Of a stretch of 64,000 nucleotides of DNA, positions 35,392-44,199 are shown one piece after another. Source of the DNA: Bacteroidia bacterium. Its GTDB lineage: Bacteria; Bacteroidota; Bacteroidia; AKYH767-A; OLB10. Numbering within the stretch: position 1 is the first letter of the stretch; the number at the start of each line of letters is the position of its first letter. The translations under genes were made by a program, and so were the position numbers. The stretch covers positions 1 through 64,000 of the forward strand of contig JADLBQ010000049.1 in assembly GCA_020847635.1 (NCBI GenBank), given 5' to 3'. The notes beneath the pieces were generated by a model. The model was given only the letters and a program-made list of their open reading frames with translations, had not been told where the DNA came from and ran no database searches.

Positions 35392-36544
35392 AAGCAGCAA
35401 GTGTAGCTAAAGCAGCAAACATCCATGCATCAGACCATCTCATAAAGGAAGTTTTTCTGATGGTGTGTTTAAACTTTCTGAAATAGAAATAGCCATCGGG
35501 GCTTTGCATTTGGGTAATGGTAAACCGGGCTACTTTAACAGCCAGCTCAGTTTTTTGGTTGGAAGTTAACGTGAGTATGGATTGGGCAGCTGCAGTACAA
35601 TCTGTTGGATACGGGTTTGAGTTATAAAACTTAGGCATTCCGTCAGCATGAAAGAAGTTCTTTTCATAAAAATCAAATCCTTTTCTGAAATGCTCCTTAA
35701 ATGTATCATCCTTACAAAGGCTGATATAACTTTTCAATCCGTCCAGTATATAACCGGTGTGGTAGTTATCAATCCAGGTACCTGCTTTAGAAGTGGAGTA
35801 AATCCAGGCTCCGTCAGGCCGTTGATGATTCATTACAAACGAAACAGCCAGATGAGCAATGTCTTTAAGTTCCTTCTTTCCATTCACTGAATAAACCTGG
35901 GAGAGGAGCCTGACTGCTTTCATGCTTGCATTAAAAACCACCTGTTTATCGAACGGAGAGTAGGAAAAGCAAACTGATCCATCCGGTCCGGTCGTTCTTT
36001 TCAGGTCCTGAAGAATAAAGTTTGTTGCTTCGGAGCATAAGGTCAATGATTGATTGTTTCCGGAGATCAGGTAAAAGTTAAACAGGGCATTAGTAATGAT
36101 GCCGGTTGCCACAATGGTGGGCTGAAAGGCAGGAATGGAGGCATAACGGGCTTCCCAGTCAAAATCATAACCCCAGCAAGGCCCGTGAAATCCCTCAGGG
36201 ATCAGCTTTTCAAGTTGAGAAATCAGCCAATCAATTTTAGCAGTCCATTCCTGCTTTCTTTCCGGAAAAACACGAATCAACTGAGTATAACCCTGGATGC
36301 ATAATCCGAGTGTAACCGGGTTAAGGCGTTTTTTAATTCCAAGTAATGGACGCAGGTTAACAGGAGAACGTTTGACCAGTTGCTGGGCCAGGAACCTAAC
36401 TGATTTATTGGACTTTAAAACAGGAAGTCGGAATAAGGGAGAGGTTAAACCATCATAAGGATCAAATCCTTTGTAATTTTCCTGTTCAATATGCCTGACA
36501 AGTTTTTCAAGTGACTGGATGATAAACCGGTCTTGCATGTTCAT
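35384..36544 (-). CDS. Alpha/alpha-barrel (six-hairpin-like) protein of a polysaccharide cluster
   Basis: A 386-residue soluble protein, all-helical by pattern. Repeats of helix pairs with Gly-Pro or Asn-rich turns are visible: GFHGPCWGYDFDWEAR near residue 120, MNHQRPDGAWIYS near 240, GTWIDNYHTGYILDGL near 260, and MQSPDGYFYFRKF near 350. The DGAW/DGYFY turns recall terpenoid cyclase and unsaturated glucuronyl hydrolase toroids. From memory, similar proteins are sometimes labelled 'delta-aminolevulinic acid dehydratase' in Bacteroidota, which this sequence does not support. The function is unknown. It follows the oxidoreductase gene by 12 bases. Confidence 0.7.
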   Translation of the reverse strand: MNMQDRFIIQSLEKLVRHIEQENYKGFDPYDGLTSPLFRLPVLKSNKSVRFLAQQLVKRSPVNLRPLLGIKKRLNPVTLGLCIQGYTQLIRVFPERKQEWTAKIDWLISQLEKLIPEGFHGPCWGYDFDWEARYASIPAFQPTIVATGIITNALFNFYLISGNNQSLTLCSEATNFILQDLKRTTGPDGSVCFSYSPFDKQVVFNASMKAVRLLSQVYSVNGKKELKDIAHLAVSFVMNHQRPDGAWIYSTSKAGTWIDNYHTGYILDGLKSYISLCKDDTFKEHFRKGFDFYEKNFFHADGMPKFYNSNPYPTDCTAAAQSILTLTSNQKTELAVKVARFTITQMQSPDGYFYFRKFKHTIRKTSFMRWSDAWMFAALATLAAYE

Positions 36545-36556
36545 CTAAGGTATCAA

Positions 36557-38689
36557 TTATGGAAGGTCAATCTGAATCGAAGCTCCATTTGTACGGATGG
36601 ATTCGATAACTTTAAAAGTAACCAGGGTGCTGTGATAGATAGCATCAAACGACAGGGGTGCCGGTTCTCCGTTTTCAATAGATTTAATAAAGCGGGTTAT
36701 GGTGGCTTTGTGGCCTTTATCCTGGGTAGTTTTAACGTGAGTTTTTGATTTTCCGTAAATAGTCAGTTCCCTGAAATCATCCAGCACCGCCACATTACCA
36801 TAACCAAACACCTCAAGATATTCTTTATTCAGATTTTTATTTCCGTTCGAGAAGTAAGCAATCGTTGCAATGCTTCCATTGGCAAACTGCAGGTTGATTG
36901 TGAGTGTATCGTGCAGGTTATGTGGATCTTCCATGGCAGTTGCACTGAGATGAGTAACCCGGGATTCTGAAATAAAGCAGCATAAATCAATAAAATGACA
37001 GACCTCCCCGATGATTCTTCCGCCACCCGTTTCAGGATCATGAACCCAGTGATCAGAAGGTACGATTCCGGCATTGATGCGGTACAGGATTGAAACCGGA
37101 GTTGAGTTGATAAATGTATTTTTGATTTGTTCCATAATTGGAGCAAATCGCCTGTTGAAACCTAACATCAGCAAGGCTTTTGAGCCGGCATACGTGTTTT
37201 TAATAATTTCAAGTTCATGTTCGTTGAGGCACAAAGGCTTCTCTGTAAAAACATGTTTATCTTTTTCCAGTGCTTTAATTACATATTCAGCATGGGTATT
37301 ATGCCGGGTAGCAATAAAAATGGTATTCACCATTTCATTGTTAATTACTTCATCAGCATTACCGGTTGCCATAGCAAATCCGAATCTTGAGGCAATGTTA
37401 ATGGCATTGTTTGAACGTGCTGTAGCGACTGCTTCAAACTGAACTTGTCCCTTCAGGGAAGGGAGCATGAAATTTTGTCCGAAACTTCCGGCTCCTATCA
37501 GTCCGGCTTTAACCTTTGATTGAACAGGAATGTGATCTGTTAACTCAATATTTTTGTTCAGCTCTTTTTTGACATCGTATTCAAGAACAATTCCTCTGAA
37601 CCACTCGTTATTATCAAGAATCAGCTGATAAGCATTCTGAGCCTGCTCAAACGGGTAGCGATGGGTAATCAGGCTTTTAATATCTATTTTTTTCTGAGCT
37701 AACAATTCTGCAAATGATTGCATGTTACGGTTTTCGGTCCACCGTACATAACTATAAGGATAGTCAATTCCTTTTTCTTCGTATTCAGAATCGTAGCGGC
37801 CGGGTCCATACGAACTGGACATGCGCAAGTCAAGCTCTTTGATATAATAGTTTTTGCGTTCAAATCCTGTAGGTACAGCGCCCACAATAACTACTTTTCC
37901 TTTTTTGCGGGCTAACTGGCCGGCTAAATCAACAGGATCCGTTGAATTTGTTGCTGCTGTAATGATAATGGCATCTGCTCCATAGCCATTTGTAAACTGA
38001 AGAATGGAGTTTTCAAGACCAGGATTGTTACGGGAAAAAGCAGAACCGGGGAATAAACGGTTTGTATCGGTGACGGCTTTTTCGCTTACATCAATTCCCA
38101 CTACATGAACTCCGCCCGCTTTGAGCAACTGCATAGTCAGCTGGCCGATTAATCCAAGACCAATGACTACACTGTTCTCGCCAAGCCGCAGATCAGACTG
38201 TCTTATTCCCTGCATGGCAATAGCTCCAATGGTGGTGAAAGCGGCTTCATCAAGGGCTACCTCCTCTTTCAGTTTAACGCATAAATTAACAGGAACTGAA
38301 ATGACTTCTGAATGACAGGCCGAACTTCCGGCACAAGCAACCCGGTCGCCCGTTTTAAAGTCCTGAACATCACTTGCCAGGGCAATAATCTGGCCTGCTG
38401 AACTGTAACCCAGCGGGGAGGGGGTTTCAAGTTTATTCATGACCATCCGGTAGGTATCACGGATACCATAGGTACGAATTGCATCCATGACTTTTTTTAC
38501 TTCCTGCTTACGGGCCCGGGCTTTCCCGATGTATCCGAGCCGGGCATCTTTCACAGTTTTACCTTCGGTACCGGCACTAATTACTGAAAAATGATTTCTG
38601 ACCAGTACATGACCGGGGAGCAGTGCCGGAAAAGGAACTTCCCGGATCTGCATCGTTCCATCCTTCAGTAATTGAGTTAGTTGTTGCAT
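36557..38689 (-). CDS. Bi-domain oxidoreductase (zinc alcohol-dehydrogenase-like + Gfo/Idh/MocA)
   Basis: A 710-residue fusion. Residues 1-~375 are a medium-chain dehydrogenase: PSPLGYSSAGQIIAL, GDRVACAGSSACHSE, and the NAD(P)-binding VVIGLGLIGQLTMQLLKAGG. Residues ~390-710 are a Gfo/Idh/MocA oxidoreductase: KAGLIGAGSFGQNFMLPSLKG, FTEKPLCLNEHELEII with the family Lys-Pro, and GEVCHFIDLCC. The typical pattern is a nucleotide-sugar or sugar redox step in surface-polysaccharide clusters. The substrate is unknown. It is the first gene of the cluster, with a TAATTTTG box 23 bases upstream. Confidence 0.88.
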   Translation of the reverse strand: MQQLTQLLKDGTMQIREVPFPALLPGHVLVRNHFSVISAGTEGKTVKDARLGYIGKARARKQEVKKVMDAIRTYGIRDTYRMVMNKLETPSPLGYSSAGQIIALASDVQDFKTGDRVACAGSSACHSEVISVPVNLCVKLKEEVALDEAAFTTIGAIAMQGIRQSDLRLGENSVVIGLGLIGQLTMQLLKAGGVHVVGIDVSEKAVTDTNRLFPGSAFSRNNPGLENSILQFTNGYGADAIIITAATNSTDPVDLAGQLARKKGKVVIVGAVPTGFERKNYYIKELDLRMSSSYGPGRYDSEYEEKGIDYPYSYVRWTENRNMQSFAELLAQKKIDIKSLITHRYPFEQAQNAYQLILDNNEWFRGIVLEYDVKKELNKNIELTDHIPVQSKVKAGLIGAGSFGQNFMLPSLKGQVQFEAVATARSNNAINIASRFGFAMATGNADEVINNEMVNTIFIATRHNTHAEYVIKALEKDKHVFTEKPLCLNEHELEIIKNTYAGSKALLMLGFNRRFAPIMEQIKNTFINSTPVSILYRINAGIVPSDHWVHDPETGGGRIIGEVCHFIDLCCFISESRVTHLSATAMEDPHNLHDTLTINLQFANGSIATIAYFSNGNKNLNKEYLEVFGYGNVAVLDDFRELTIYGKSKTHVKTTQDKGHKATITRFIKSIENGEPAPLSFDAIYHSTLVTFKVIESIRTNGASIQIDLP

Positions 38690-38712
38690 GCTGTTTTCTT
38701 CTTGTTGATTGG

Positions 38713-38720
38713 CAAAATTA
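38713..38720 (-). promoter_or_regulatory. Candidate -7 box for the polysaccharide cluster
   Basis: Minus-strand TAATTTTG, an exact TAnnTTTG match, 23 bases upstream of the bi-domain oxidoreductase ATG. No TTTG at the standard -33 distance. Confidence 0.42.
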
Positions 38721-38790
38721 GGAAAGCACGACAGAGCATAAAATAAAAAATGAATCCGGATGAAAACTCTTCTGCATTTCAGAATCCCGG

Positions 38791-39558
38791 TCAGATTTTT
38801 TGAACTGCCTCATTCCGGAGCCACCCTTCATGGCCATTCGGCAGCCGGATTCGTTTCCATTCGTTTAACTCATCAATTAACTGGACTTTGGCGCCTCCGT
38901 GCAGCATAAATAAGTTATTGCTGTTTTCATCAGGAGATGATTTTACATAAACATTAGTCTGAAAAATAATTCCTTCCTTACTGTTGTTCAGATAATGTTG
39001 CTGAGCATATGCTAATAAGAAAAGCCCAGTTGCAAAAGCCAGTGAAACCAAGCTTAATGAGAAGGCTATTTTCCGAATCCGGGCAGGCGGGATAAATAAC
39101 CAGGCTGCCACACAAATAAAACAAATCCAAAGAAGCAGGGAAGCTGCAAGAGCCCGTTTGAGAGCGGATGATTTCAGTATAAACGACTTCCACCATTTTT
39201 TATAAAAAACCTGAGGGATTGGTTCAATTTTATCAATGGTCAGACTATTCGCTAATTTGAGATTAAACTCAATATCAGGATCATCGGGCTTGAGCCGTAA
39301 AGCCCGTTCATAATTCAGGATTGAAGCCGGTATATCTGCTGTTTTATAATATGCATTACCAAGGTTAAAATAAATTTCAGCCGATACAAACCCTGATTGG
39401 ATCATTTGGTTATAGAGGGAAACAGCTTCTGAATATTTCTGGTGCTGGTAGAGCGTATTTGCACTGTCAAATAACATTTGCTGATTTGCTGCCCAAACAG
39501 GATGGGCCAGCACAATGACCAAAGAGGTTTGAATCAGGAGTTTACGAATTTGTTTCAT
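38791..39558 (-). CDS. batE: BatE: TPR and SH3 domain protein
   Basis: A 255-residue membrane protein. After a signal peptide (LIQTSLVIVLAHPVWAANQ) come TPR units (ANTLYQHQKYSEAVSLYNQMIQSGFVSAEIYFNLGNAYYK), then two transmembrane helices at about 130-195 (LAASLLLWICFICVAAWLF; LVSLAFATGLFLLAYAQQ), and a C-terminal SH3-like domain (VYVKSSPDENSNNLFMLHGGAKVQLID...GWLRNEAV). This is the BatE layout. It is the last gene of the Bat operon, 4 bases after batD. The Bat complex is linked to aerotolerance in Bacteroides fragilis; its mechanism is not settled. Confidence 0.88.
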   Translation of the reverse strand: MKQIRKLLIQTSLVIVLAHPVWAANQQMLFDSANTLYQHQKYSEAVSLYNQMIQSGFVSAEIYFNLGNAYYKTADIPASILNYERALRLKPDDPDIEFNLKLANSLTIDKIEPIPQVFYKKWWKSFILKSSALKRALAASLLLWICFICVAAWLFIPPARIRKIAFSLSLVSLAFATGLFLLAYAQQHYLNNSKEGIIFQTNVYVKSSPDENSNNLFMLHGGAKVQLIDELNEWKRIRLPNGHEGWLRNEAVQKI

Positions 39559-39562
39559 CGGA

Positions 39563-41395
39563 TCAGCTTTTTAGCGTTTGTTGAAGTGCGGTCAGAACCC
39601 CTGAAGCCCGGTTATACATTTCAGCGGCTGAATGCGAGTTGTAGCCTCCGGCAAACCGTGCCATTTCACATTGGTCAATGGCTTCATTAAATTGATGAAT
39701 GATTTCAACTGCTGTATGCTTTTGCTTCAACGCATCATTGACCGAGTCTTTTGAGAGATCAGCATGAGAAATCCGGAGTTTACCGGAAACAAATTCCCAT
39801 AAGGCTTTGGAGACTTCATTGTAGAACAATTCATGTTCGTTCTTATCCAGATGCTTTTTCGCAGCAGCCAGTTTCTGACGGGCAATGGAGGTTGCCTTCC
39901 GGCTTCTGACATCTGCAGCATCGGAATTAAGTTTACTGATCCGGTCTTTCAGAATGAGCAAGGCGGTAATAAACAACAACGGCAGAACGGAAGCAATTAA
40001 CCATTTAGGATTGCGCAGAAAGGACTCTCGGGTAGAGATAAAATTTACAGGCCCTGTTTTAATAAACCGGATATCCTGACTTAGGATTTGAACCTCACTG
40101 CGGGAAGGAGTCATTGCAGACATAGAACCACCACCTACTCCTTTGTTTACTTTAAGCCTGAATGGACCGGAAGTAAATGACTCATAGCTTTTTTTATCTA
40201 AGTCGAAATAAGAGAAAGTAACAGCCGGGATTTCATAATTTCCTTCATTTCTGGGAATGAGCAGGTAGTCATACATTCTTGAACCGCTAACACCACCTGA
40301 ATTTACAGTAGTGTTATCAGTCAGTTTTGGTTCATAAGATTCAATTCCGGGGGGTACTTCAATAGCAGGTGCATTGAACAGACGAATATTTCCCTTTCCA
40401 TTCAGTTTAATACGTAAGGAGATGGCATCGTTGGCATTTGCTTCATTGCGGTCAAGAGTTGCTTCAAATGAAAATTTTCCAACCATGCCCTTGAATGATG
40501 CAGGTGCTCCGGGAGGGAGATTCTTCACCGTAATTTTAACCGGGTGGCTTGCCAGTGCAATCTTCACATCACGGAATCCGCGATTAAAAAACGGGTCATT
40601 AAAAAACGGATCATTAAAAACATCAAACGGATCATTAGGGTTTCTTTTTCGCTGTGTTCTGACCCGTGCAATGCACTCGCCTTCCATTGCATCAATGGTA
40701 AGGGTACCGCTTTGTTGGGGAAAGGCAATTGATTTTCTGATATCACCGTAGTTATACTGCACACCATTTACTGTTTCAACTTTACTGATATCAAGCTGCC
40801 CGGGCATAGGAATATCAACAGAGTAAAATCCGTTTAACGAGGCTGTTTTTGTTAATGCATAGTTAACCAGCTGAACACGGGTATATAGCCTGAAAGTTAC
40901 AGATACCCCTTCACCGCGATATACATTGGTTTTATCAACAATGGCACGGATAAAAACATCCTCGGCAGAAACTCCTTCGCTACCTGGCTGCTGCGGTTGC
41001 TGATTTCCCTGCTGACTTTGCAGCTGGCCTTTTACAACAGAAATAGTGAATGGAGGAGATTCCAGTTTTTTCCCGTTACAGACAATAGAAGCAGAACCAA
41101 TTTTAAACTGGCCTTCAGTTTTTGCCTGGAGGTAATAGGTAAAGGAGAGTGACTGGGTGATGTTCCCGTTAATAATCTGAACACTTGATGACTGGTTTGG
41201 CCCGCTCAGAACAGAGAATTCACTGAATGAAGGACCTTCAAATGCCGAACCGGAAGCATTCAGCGTAAAGGTTACCTGAAACTGTTCACCGGTGGTAACT
41301 GGATTTCTTGATATGGAAGCAGACAATGACTGGGCAGTTAACTGAGTGCAGGCAATCAGTAGCCCGATAACAGCTGATACTATTCCTTTAAGCAT
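39563..41395 (-). CDS. batD: BatD-family protein
   Basis: A 610-residue protein with a signal peptide (MLKGIVSAVIGLLIACTQLTAQS). I choose the ATG at 41395 because AGGGAGG lies 6 bases upstream, a rare clear Shine-Dalgarno sequence in this window; the track start is 6 codons earlier. The periplasmic part has Ig-like repeats (VTTGEQFQVTFTLNASGSAFEGPSF; KTNVYRGEGVSVTFRLYTR). One transmembrane helix lies near residue 465 (WLIASVLPLLFITALLIL), followed by a cytoplasmic helical tail. An odd tandem NDPFD/NDPFF repeat (NDPFDVFNDPFFNDPFFNRGF) sits around residue 255. Confidence 0.9.
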   Translation of the reverse strand: MLKGIVSAVIGLLIACTQLTAQSLSASISRNPVTTGEQFQVTFTLNASGSAFEGPSFSEFSVLSGPNQSSSVQIINGNITQSLSFTYYLQAKTEGQFKIGSASIVCNGKKLESPPFTISVVKGQLQSQQGNQQPQQPGSEGVSAEDVFIRAIVDKTNVYRGEGVSVTFRLYTRVQLVNYALTKTASLNGFYSVDIPMPGQLDISKVETVNGVQYNYGDIRKSIAFPQQSGTLTIDAMEGECIARVRTQRKRNPNDPFDVFNDPFFNDPFFNRGFRDVKIALASHPVKITVKNLPPGAPASFKGMVGKFSFEATLDRNEANANDAISLRIKLNGKGNIRLFNAPAIEVPPGIESYEPKLTDNTTVNSGGVSGSRMYDYLLIPRNEGNYEIPAVTFSYFDLDKKSYESFTSGPFRLKVNKGVGGGSMSAMTPSRSEVQILSQDIRFIKTGPVNFISTRESFLRNPKWLIASVLPLLFITALLILKDRISKLNSDAADVRSRKATSIARQKLAAAKKHLDKNEHELFYNEVSKALWEFVSGKLRISHADLSKDSVNDALKQKHTAVEIIHQFNEAIDQCEMARFAGGYNSHSAAEMYNRASGVLTALQQTLKS

Positions 41396-41406
41396 AAATT
41401 CCTCCC

Positions 41407-42162
41407 TTACCATTGCTTTTCTACTTCTATTCGTTGTCCTTCTTTTTTATTCAGTTTTTTCTGAATCTCTTTTTCATTATTCTTCAGTGCTTCCAGGATC
41501 TGTTCAGCTTCTTCTTTAGAAATTTTCTGGTCTGGTTTCCGGGCATCGCCTGATTGATCTTTTGGTTGTTGCTGATTTTGCTGTTGCTGGTTTTGTTGTT
41601 CTTGCTCCTTCTGATTCTGGTCGTTTTTCTTGTTATCCTGCTGATCTTTATTTTTCTCGTTTTGCTGATTTTGTTCCTGCTCTTTCAGAATTTTCTGAGC
41701 ATATGCCAGGTTGTAGCGCGTGTCATCATCTTTCGGATTAAGCCTAAGCGCATTTTTGTAAGCTTCAATACATTCATTAAATTTTTGCATTTTGAAGTAA
41801 GCATTACCGAGGTTGTGATAATCGTGTGCAGTTAAACTTTTTTCAGTTGAGAGAGTTGAAGCTCCATTAAACTGTCTGGCAGCCTCTTCAAATTTTTCTT
41901 GTTTGTATAAAGCGTTTCCAAGATTAAAAGTTGCATTAAAAGAAGTTTCGTTTTTTTCAAGGCCTTTCCGGTATTTAATTTCAGCCTCTGAGTAATTTCC
42001 TTTCTCATAGGCACCATTACCGCTTCTGACCATTTTTCTTTCGGGTTGTGCATTAGCCCATTGAGCCAGCAGGATCATCATACTAAGGAACAGTATGGAT
42101 TTAACAAAACTGTTATTCCTGATCAGGCTAACCTGTATAGGTGTTTTTACAATTTCAGGCAT
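41407..42162 (-). CDS. batC: BatC: TPR protein with Gln/Asn-rich tail
   Basis: A 251-residue protein. The ATG at 42162 overlaps the batB stop by 8 bases (ATGCCTGA); the track start is a TTG one codon earlier. A signal-like hydrophobic segment (ILFLSMMILLAQWANAQ) is followed by three TPR units (ARKMVRSGNGAYEKGNY-type, TFNLGNALYKQEKFEEAARQF, YHNLGNAYFKMQKFNECIEAYKNALRLNP). The region from about 165 to 210 is a low-complexity Gln/Asn/Lys/Glu tract. The C-terminus is a charged helix. Such a tract is usual for BatC, and its mirrored frame gives the Leu-rich plus-strand shadow ORF. Confidence 0.88.
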   Translation of the reverse strand: MPEIVKTPIQVSLIRNNSFVKSILFLSMMILLAQWANAQPERKMVRSGNGAYEKGNYSEAEIKYRKGLEKNETSFNATFNLGNALYKQEKFEEAARQFNGASTLSTEKSLTAHDYHNLGNAYFKMQKFNECIEAYKNALRLNPKDDDTRYNLAYAQKILKEQEQNQQNEKNKDQQDNKKNDQNQKEQEQQNQQQQNQQQPKDQSGDARKPDQKISKEEAEQILEALKNNEKEIQKKLNKKEGQRIEVEKQW

Positions 42163-43207
42163 CAAGTTGTTTTTTTTGTTCAGCGAATGATTTCAGTTTT
42201 TCAATCCATCTGCTTTTGCGCTCATTCATCAAAAATTCGCTTATCATTAGAACTAGGGCTGCCAGCAGAAAGTATTGATATTGTTCTTCATAATCGGTAT
42301 AAAGAAACGTTCCGATTTCTCTTTTTTCCATTTCATTGACTTGTTTAAGGATGATATCCAGACCGTCATCACTGTTTGAAGCCTGAACAAATTTTCCTTT
42401 CCCGGCATCCGCAATTTCAGATAAAACTTCAGGGTTAAGCCGGGTAATAACAGTTTTACCAGACTGATCCTGCATAAATCCGGTTCGGATTCCGTTTCGG
42501 TAAATCGGAATGGGAGCTCCTTCGGGAGATCCCATTCCGATGGTATGAATTACAATTCCTTTTGCAGCAGCAGCTTTAGCACTGGCAACAGCATCATCTT
42601 CATGATTCTCACCATCCGTAATAATGATAAAAGAAGTATTCTTTGAAATGGAATCATCAATGCTTTGCATAGCCAGGTTAATGGCTGCTCCGATTGCTGT
42701 TCCCTGTGTAGGAACCATATCTGTATTAATGGTTGAAAGAAAAAGCCTGGCAGCATTATAATCGGTTGTAATTGGAAGCTGAACATAGGCCTGGCCGGCA
42801 AAAACGATTAATCCGATCCGGTCTCCTTTAAGCTTATCCAGCAACCGGTAAATCGCCTGTTTGCTTCGTTCAAGCCGCGTTGGCCGGATGTCTTCAGCAT
42901 TCATCGAATTGCTTACATCTAGGCAAATCATAATATCGGAGCCTTTACGTTTTACCTCTTCCATTTTAGTTCCGATTTGAGGCCTGGCCATTGCCAGAAT
43001 CACACAGGCTGCAGCAGCCATCAGCAAACTGAATTTTATAACTGGCTTAACAGAAGATTTAGCAGGGATCAGTACCTGAAGAAGTTCGGAATCACTCCAA
43101 CGCTTCAAAGCTTTTTTTCGCCACCATAGCATACTTAAGAATAGGATTACCAGTACGGGAATCAAAGCCAGTAACCATAACAATTCAGGCTGAGCAAATC
43201 GGATCAT
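42155..43207 (-). CDS. batB: BatB: von Willebrand A domain membrane protein
   Basis: A 350-residue protein with two N-terminal transmembrane helices (LLWLLALIPVLVILFLSMLWW; FSLLMAAAACVILAMARPQ), a vWA domain from about residue 88 (MICLDVSNSMNAEDIRPTRLERSK, the MIDAS DxSxS motif), and a C-terminal helix near 320 (YFLLAALVLMISEFLM). The threonine of the MIDAS is in PTQGTAIGAA. It pairs with BatA in the same operon. It overlaps batA by 4 bases and batC by 8. Confidence 0.92.
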   Translation of the reverse strand: MIRFAQPELLWLLALIPVLVILFLSMLWWRKKALKRWSDSELLQVLIPAKSSVKPVIKFSLLMAAAACVILAMARPQIGTKMEEVKRKGSDIMICLDVSNSMNAEDIRPTRLERSKQAIYRLLDKLKGDRIGLIVFAGQAYVQLPITTDYNAARLFLSTINTDMVPTQGTAIGAAINLAMQSIDDSISKNTSFIIITDGENHEDDAVASAKAAAAKGIVIHTIGMGSPEGAPIPIYRNGIRTGFMQDQSGKTVITRLNPEVLSEIADAGKGKFVQASNSDDGLDIILKQVNEMEKREIGTFLYTDYEEQYQYFLLAALVLMISEFLMNERKSRWIEKLKSFAEQKKQLDA

Positions 43208-44199
43208 GGTAATGTTTTTAATATACTGTAACGAAGCAACAACTCAATTCCGAAAATTAAAGCAGCAGCAAAAAGCCAGGGCAGGAATTCTTCACTGTAC
43301 CGTTTAAATTCAGATACTTCCACCTTTGTTTTTTCCAGCTGATCAATCTCTTCATAAATACGTTTCAGGCTTTTCGAGTCGGTAGCCCGAAAATACCGGC
43401 CATCCGTTGAGGATGAAATTTCTTTAAGGACATCTTCGTCAATCTGAACTTCCTGATTAATATATTGAATTCCGAAAGGGGTTTTAACGGGATAGGGAGC
43501 CATACCTTTTGTGCCTACTCCAATGGTATATACCCTGATACCAAATGTTCTGGCAATCTCACCGGCTGTCACCGGAGCAACTGAACCCATGTTGTTAACC
43601 CCGTCAGTAAGCAGAATGATTACTTTACTTTTTGCCGGACTATCTTTAATTCTGGCTATGGCTGTTGCCAATCCTTCACCCAGTGCGGTACCATCTATTA
43701 GCATTCCGCTATGCATTTCCTTAATAAGGTTTTTTACCATTGCATGGTCTGAAGTCAGCGGACATTGAGAAAAACTTTCACCGCTGAATACTACCAGGCC
43801 AATCAAATCATTCTTGCGAGCATCAACAAATTCCAGAGCGGTTTTTTTAGCTGCTTCAATCCGGTTCGGTTTTAAATCTTCAGCTAGCATTGAACCGGAA
43901 AGGTCCATTGCCAGGATGATTGCAATTCCTTCAGAAGTTACATTTGAACTTTTGGAAGAAGATTGTGGCCGGGCCAGAGCAATGATGATCATGGTAATGG
44001 CAACAGAACGAAGAATAAAAGGAGCTTGGAGTAATCGTTCTCTGAATGTAACCGGCTTCTTTTGGAAGGATTCAAATCCGGAATACATGATCTGTGGTTT
44101 TTTCTTTCTGCCGATGAATAATTCGAAAACAATCAGTGCAGGAACCAGCAGCAACAGCCAGAAGTATGTCGGCTGACTGAAATCAATATGCTGCATCAT
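43204..44199 (-). CDS. batA: BatA: von Willebrand A domain membrane protein
   Basis: A 331-residue protein built like BatB: two N-terminal transmembrane helices (YFWLLLLVPALIVFELFIG; ILRSVAITMIIIALARPQS), a vWA domain with MIDAS motif LAMDLSGSMLAEDLKPNRIEAAK near residue 93 and the MIDAS Thr in DGTALGEGLATA, and a last helix near 310. The ATG overlaps the previous stop by 4 bases. BatA and BatB are paralogues and are thought to form the metal-dependent adhesion part of the complex. Confidence 0.92.
   Translation of the reverse strand: MMQHIDFSQPTYFWLLLLVPALIVFELFIGRKKKPQIMYSGFESFQKKPVTFRERLLQAPFILRSVAITMIIIALARPQSSSKSSNVTSEGIAIILAMDLSGSMLAEDLKPNRIEAAKKTALEFVDARKNDLIGLVVFSGESFSQCPLTSDHAMVKNLIKEMHSGMLIDGTALGEGLATAIARIKDSPAKSKVIILLTDGVNNMGSVAPVTAGEIARTFGIRVYTIGVGTKGMAPYPVKTPFGIQYINQEVQIDEDVLKEISSSTDGRYFRATDSKSLKRIYEEIDQLEKTKVEVSEFKRYSEEFLPWLFAAALIFGIELLLRYSILKTLP

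Noticed and set aside
35384-36544. Label 'delta-aminolevulinic acid dehydratase' for the helical barrel protein
   Set aside because: None of the porphobilinogen synthase motifs (zinc cysteines, active-site lysines) is present; the sequence is an all-helical toroid pattern.
41554-41835. Plus-strand 93-residue ORF made almost entirely of Leu, Ile, Val and Phe, looking like a membrane protein
   Set aside because: It is the antisense frame of the Gln/Asn/Lys-rich tail of batC; low-complexity CAG/AAC codons read backwards give Leu and Val.
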